This document shows positions 58,595 to 64,000 of a stretch of DNA of 64,000 nt, piece after piece. The stretch is from positions 325,124,129-325,188,128 of the forward strand of contig NC_085138.1 in assembly GCF_035046485.1 (NCBI RefSeq). The letters are read 5' to 3'. Within the stretch, counting starts at the first letter, position 1; every line of letters starts with the position of its first letter. The notes beneath the pieces were generated by a model, which saw nothing but the letters and a program-made list of their open reading frames with translations, had not been told where the DNA came from and searched no databases. The DNA is from Aedes albopictus (lineage: Eukaryota > Arthropoda > Insecta > Diptera > Culicidae). The translations under genes were made by a program, and so were the position numbers.

Positions 58595-61295
58595 TTTTGC
58601 TGCACCAGGAATTCCTCAAGGAATTGTTCCACGAAAATTCCAGGAATTCGCACAAAAAATATTCCAGGAATTGTTCCAGAAATTCCTTCAAGAATTATTC
58701 CAAGAAATCCTTCAGGAATTATCCTTCAAAATTCTACAGGAATTTCTCCAGTAAATACTCCAGGAATTCTTGCGGAAAATACTTTAGAAATTCCTCCCGG
58801 AAGTATCCCAGAAACACCTTGAGTAGTTATTTTAGGAAATAACTTCATAAATTTTTACAGGAAACACTTCAGAAGTTTATTTGGAAATTCCTCCAGAAAA
58901 AAAAAATAACTTCGAGAATTCCTCCAAAAGTTCCTCCAGGAATTCCTCCAAGAATTCCTCCGAGAAAATCTCCATGAGTTCTTCTAAGAAATTTCCCATG
59001 AAAATTCTTTAAAAATTACGTCACAAATTACTACATGAATTCTTCCAGAAAGTAGTTCAGCAATTCTTCCAGGATTTCCTTCGGAAATTTCAACAAGACA
59101 TTTTTAAAGCAATTCCTGGAAGTATTCTTGTAGGAATTCTTGGAGAAATTCCTGAAAGAATTCTTCAAGGAATTCTTGAAGAAATTACTAGAGAGATTCT
59201 TGGTGGGATTATTGAAAGAAGTCTTGGAGGTTTTTCTGATGAAATTCTTGGAAGAGAATTCTGGAAGGGATTTTTGGAAAAATTCTTGGCGGATGTCTTG
59301 GAGGAATTCTTGTAGGATTTCCTGAAGGAATTCGTAGAGGAATTCCTGGGGGGATTTCTGCAGGCTTTTTCTGGAGGAGTTTCTGAAGCAGATCCTGCGT
59401 GAATTTTTGGAAGATTTTTTGGAGAAATTTCTGGACAGATTGTTGAAGGAATTTTTAGCGGAAGTCTTGGAGGAATATCTGGAGAAATTTTTAGAAAAAA
59501 TCCTGAAGGAATTTTTGGAGATGTTTTTTGGAGAAATTCCATTTGAAATTCATGAAGGCATCCTTAACAGAATTCTTGGAGTGATTCCTGGAGAAGTTAT
59601 TAGAGGATTTTTTGGAGGAATTATTAGAGAAATTCTTGGAAGAAGTCTCGGAGTGGTTCCTGATGAAATCCCTGTAGGAATTCGCGGTGGAACTTCTGGA
59701 GTATTTTCCCACGAGTATTTTCTTGAGGATATTCTGTGAGATTCTTGAAGAATCTTGGAGATATTCTTGAAGAAATTACTGGAGCATTTTTGGGATGATT
59801 ATGTAAAGGAATTTCTCTAAAAAACCATTGGGGATATTTCTAGCGAAATTCCTGAAGGGATTCTTGCACAAATTCTTGTCAGAAGTCTTAGAGGAACCCC
59901 TGGTGGAATTATTGGGAAAATTTCTGTAGGATTTTTTGGAGGAATCCCTGGAGGGATTCTAGGTAGATGTCTTGGACTGATTCCTGGATGAATTCTTGGA
60001 GATTTTCCTTTAGCAATTCTCGGTGGAATTCCTGGAGGAATTCTTGGTGGAAATCCTGAAGATATTATAAGATGAAATCCTGGGGGACTACCTGGACGAC
60101 TTTCTAAAGGAATTTCCCGAGTTATTTCTGGGGGAATTTCTGGAGGATTTCCTGGTGAAATTCCAAGAAGAATTTATTAAGGAATTACTGGATCAGAAGA
60201 GTAATTTTTGGCATAATTCCTCAAAAAAATTTGAAGGAATGTTTGAGGAAATCTCTGAAGGAATTCTCGGTTGATTCCTTAGAGTAATTGCAGGAGTATT
60301 TTCTTGAGGAACTTCTGGAGGAATTCTTGAAAAAAAAAATCTTTGAAAATCCCTGGGGGAATTCGTGGAAGAATTCTTCAAGGAATTTCTGAAGAAGTTT
60401 TTGGTGCATTTCCTGTAGTAATTTATGTACGAATTCCTTGAAATTTTCTGGATACATTTCTGGAAAAATGCCTGGAAGAAATCTCGGAAGGATCTCTGAA
60501 GTAATTTCTGGAAAAAAAATCTGGAGGATATCCTGCAGGTTTCTGTAGCAATTCATCGAGGAATTTTTGGAGAAATTCCTGTAGGAATTCTTGGAGACAT
60601 TCCTAAAGGAATTTTTAGAGGAATTCCTGGAGAAATTGTTTGAGGAATTGCTGGAAAAATTCTTGAAAGAAATCCAAGAGGAATGATTCGAGAATGTCTT
60701 GGCGTCTTGTAGGACTTTCTGAAAAAAAAATCTTGGGGAAATACCTAGAGGAATTCTTTGAGGAATTTCCTACAGTAGTTTTAGAGGAATTGTTGGATTT
60801 TTGAAGGAACTCCTTAAGAAATTCTTGTAGGAATTTCTGCTAGAATTTATGGAGGAATGTCTAGAAGAATTTCCGAGGAATTTCTAGAGAGATTCCTGGA
60901 CGAATTATAGGCAAAATTTCTTGGAGAAATACCTGGAGGGATTATTTGAAGAATTCTTGGTGAAAGTCTTAAAGCAATTCCTGAAAGACTTTTTGGAGGA
61001 ACGTTTTCTTCGATGAATTCCTGGAGGAATGCTTGGAAGAATTCCTTAAGGGATTCTTGTAGGAATTTCTTAAGGGATTCTTGGAGAAATTCCAGAAGGC
61101 ATTCCTGAGGGCATTTCTAGAGCGATTTCTGGAGGATTTCATAAAAAAAATTCTTGAATTTTATGAAGAAATTTCTTGTGAAATACCCGAAGGTTTCCCT
61201 GGAGTAATTTCTGAATGAATTTTCGAAAAATATCCTCAAGAAATTCCTGGGAGATTGCCTAGAAGATTTCTTGAAGGAATTCCTTGGATGGGATC
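58595..61295. repeat. degenerate minisatellite block 5, strand flip at about 59.1 kb
   Basis: Pyrimidine-rich 58595-59100 (aggaattcctcaaggaattg, ctccaggaattcctccaaga), then purine-rich 59105-61295 (gaattcttggagaaattcct). The purine arm is about four times longer than the left arm. Many long false frames. Confidence 0.88.
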
Positions 61296-61825
61296 CATTT
61301 ATATGCTAGTGGACACCCAACGACATTGAAGGTCCTTATTCCAGAATAGTACCAGATGCATTACTTTATGCACTGAGGCTGAATATTTTCAACAATTAAA
61401 GTATGATACAATATGTAGATATTGTAACCAAAATTTGAAGTGCATTGGATGCCATTTGTATTTCACGGAATGTTCAACTACAGTACAGATCAGTCAAAAA
61501 ATCTATTGATGATTAGCAAAACGATGAAATTTGAGTAAATGTGTAGAATTTATAAATACAAAAAAGCCACGTTTTTTTCGGCGGGGAGGGTGCAAAGGGG
61601 GAGGTACCATGCATTTCTTAGCACAACTATTCCCATTGACTATGAAAAATAATCTAGAGTAAAATGTTGTAAAACAAAGAAGAAATTGCATTTCTACCAA
61701 ATGGCAGACCGTCCCGGAAGTTTACGGGTTAAGATCACAACCATTCGAACATTTTCCTGTCCTAATTAAAACGTAATGCCAGCTGTTTAAAATGTTCTAC
61801 ATGAAACAACTACAACTGGATTAGG
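61296..61825. other. non-coding
   Basis: No gene or repeat recognised. Confidence 0.4.
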
Positions 61826-62314
61826 CTCAGTGTACCAGTTATGGCTATAGTACCTCAAATTCGCCATAGTTGATTTTCAACCTTTAAAGATACAAATCAA
61901 CAAGAAAAAAATCGCGAACAACAGGTCACGATCACAAAAGATGATTGCAATCATTCAAACTTCACAATTTGCTCAAATTATGGTAGAAATAAATCATTTT
62001 CCTTAACTTTTCGGCCTTCTTGCACCCTATTTCGCCATAGTGTACCAGTTATGGCAACTCCCATAAGGAATGCATGTAAATAGTGCGAAGTGGAACCCAA
62101 ATTAACAAATGTGTCCATAACTGGTACAGGGTTCCTATCATTGGTACACGCCGTAATAAATACTAAAAGTAGTTTTGGCTCCGTTTCTATATTTTTCCTG
62201 TAAAGTATTGAAACAAATCAATCATTTGACTTATTGTTTACATTCGTCGGTCTTCTTCTTATTTTTGTAGAAATAGTTTTTCTTAGGTAGTGCGATAACT
62301 GGTACAGGCACCCT
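61826..62314. mobile_element. MITE with gtaccagttatgg ends and internal copies
   Basis: agtgtaccagttatggc at 61829 and again at about 62038. Mirrored ccataactggtac (about 62115), cattggtacac (62142) and gataactggtacaggcaccc (62294). No coding content. Confidence 0.65.
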
Positions 62315-64000
62315 AGTTTGATAGTGTCTTCATCATCATAAATCAACGATCCGTATAAAAGTAAGTCAAGTACATATCAATCAATTTGCCTTAATCCGCG
62401 TCAGCAACTCCCAATTTAAGCCATCATAACACTACAATAAAGATGACGATACTGATAATAATCAGTTGTTCATCTTTATTGTTGTCCCCAGGCTGAGTGA
62501 ATTCACCCACAATTTGACACCATTGTCGTCCTCCCGTTCAATTCAAGCGCTTTAGAAAGAACAGCAGGAAGGAGGCAAACTGAACGGAGTCCTGCTTTCG
62601 CCGTTGTGTCCCCTTTGGCCATTATGCACGGCCATTTACCGGGACGAGCGGAGCGAGGTCGGTCTTTTGTGTCGGAACATAAGAACCCTCAATAATGGCC
62701 GTTATTGCACCCCATTATTACGGTAGCTAGTTAGTGATTTAGTGCTCTACTGTAGGGTGTAATCTTCCGGTGATAACACCGCTCTGTAATAAATATGTTT
62801 ACGACGAGGCTATGAGCTATGATAGGGGTAAATCAAAGCGATATGGATTCATGTACAATTCCGTCTCGCAATTGAACTAAATCGATTCGAAGCCACGCTG
62901 GCGACAAGTGTCAATCCAGGGGTCATAAATCGTTCGGGGTCTTCCTGCTTTACCTCGCACCCATTTGCCCCAGTTAATCCTATTTTACGCTAGGACAGCA
63001 ACCTGTTTGAAAAGAATTTCCTATGGCTGCTTCCGTGGGCGGCTGTGGTTGTGAAAAGCCACTTCTGACTGTGAAAAGCACGCTTCTCGCTTTCTGTGGT
63101 GTCGGTGCGGTGGTCGGCGTCCGCCATCGGAGTCAGCTCGCCCTATCAAAATCAATCATCTTGAATTAGGCGAATTAGTCCCGGGATTGCAACCTCTAAT
63201 CCGGGGCTGACATGTGTGAAACGAGTCGTGCTTCCGGATGTCAAACGGCAAACACCACTCCTCTCGTGCTTGACCCTGTTGGCCGTGATGAGGGGGTAGA
63301 TGGTGAACGTCCACAGGGCACGGAAATGATATTTCTATTGTCTGAACGGCTGCCCCCATATCTGACCTACGGAAAAACAGAAACTGTTCGACTTCGTCGC
63401 AACAGTCTTGTCACGATAGGGGGTGTTAGACGATTCGCAGGCGAGGATAATCGCACAAACAGTGGATTACACAAAGCTCAAGCGATGGTTTCTGCTAGAT
63501 TGTAGGATACGCATATTTACAGTAGCGATTAAAACTATTTTTCCAAACATTTTCTCCTACCTAGCTCCGGAATTAGTCCCACTTTCTATTCCGCAGAATC
63601 GGAACTTCTTCCGTGGATTAGTTGACTGAAATGTCTGGCTAGACTTTTGAGAAAGTTTACAGGATACCGAAAAGAATCAAATTAAAATGGCTATGAGAAT
63701 TCCATGAAACATTTCCCTGGCCTAGTTCGCAGGGGTTGACGGTATTAAAGTGAAGGAGTTTCATTTAGATTATTGAAATGCAGTGTTCTTTTGTGAATCA
63801 TATCACCTTTTTAATTTGCCAAGATGTTGTAGAGATTATATGATAAATGTAACAAAATCCCCAAGGTGGGCCGAAATACCTGCCCCGGGCCAAAATACGT
63901 CCACTATCCTATTTTATGAAAGATTTTGAGAAAAATATTTCAGTTAATTCTGACAATATCCTTGTTGGCACAGCTCCGTACCACCCTTCAACAGCGCAAC
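62315..64000. other. apparently single-copy non-coding DNA
   Basis: GC-richer 62480-62700 and 62990-63420. Frames at 63212-63505 (plus) and 63156-63359 (minus) overlap without recognisable content, so I leave them uncalled. The end of the window is AT-rich. Confidence 0.4.

Noticed and set aside
63156..63505. Overlapping plus and minus frames in the last kilobase
   Set aside because: No homology that I recognise and no support for either strand; left as single-copy non-coding DNA.

Overview
This window looks like repeat-dense, gene-poor nuclear DNA from a culicine mosquito, most likely Aedes (Ae. aegypti or a close relative). The reasons are several tRNA-derived SINEs of the Feilai type, R1-, LOA-, I- and RTE-like non-LTR retrotransposon pieces, many foldback MITEs, and kilobases of degenerate minisatellite built from 'gaattcctccag'. 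I found no convincing host protein gene. The species call is from memory of repeat families and was not checked by a search.

Layout. 1-7060: the 3' end of one R1-clade element, an (AC)n tract, a complete sister element (about 931-6694; ORF1 and ORF2, each with one frame break), a second (AC)n tract, and the flank of the host repeat that supplied the microsatellite. 7.1-9.9 kb: apparently single-copy non-coding DNA. 9.95-10.5 kb: an RTE-like endonuclease remnant. 10.5-12.8 kb: a degenerate array with a cloverleaf-capable tRNA-like sequence. 12.8-15.5 kb: a dispersed repeat and several MITEs. 15.7-19.6 kb: elements carrying internal tandem repeats of about 150-190 bp, one cut by a SINE. 19.6-21.4 kb: single-copy DNA. 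21.4-26.4 kb: a decayed LOA-like retrotransposon on the minus strand, cut by a Feilai SINE and a Tc1/mariner-type foldback MITE. 26.5-27.5 kb: a near-perfect palindrome of about 1 kb. 28-35 kb: mostly single-copy DNA, a SINE with a (GAA)n tail and a CTCACT-rich tract. 35.8-36.6 kb: an unrecognised coiled-coil ORF in two frames joined at an A8 run. 37.7-40.3 kb: three nested insertions (hAT-type MITE, LOA-like element inside it, second hAT-type MITE inside that). 41.5-47.9 kb: a MITE inside a SINE, a large minisatellite, several foldbacks, and an I-like fragment inside a MITE. 48-53.5 kb: SINEs, a satellite-bearing foldback and a 1.2-kb Tc1-like foldback. 53.6-61.3 kb: three more minisatellite blocks. 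61.8-64 kb: a MITE and single-copy DNA.

How it fits together. The window is a record of transposons landing in transposons. Several junctions can be read to the base from target-site duplications: TA, TAA and 8-bp duplications for the DNA elements, and 8 to 14 bp for most of the retroelements. The most informative parts are the two R1 elements arranged head to tail in (AC)n tracts, where the (AC)n itself belongs to another dispersed repeat, and the minisatellite blocks, every one of which flips from a pyrimidine-rich to a purine-rich strand near its middle and so forms a very large imperfect inverted repeat.
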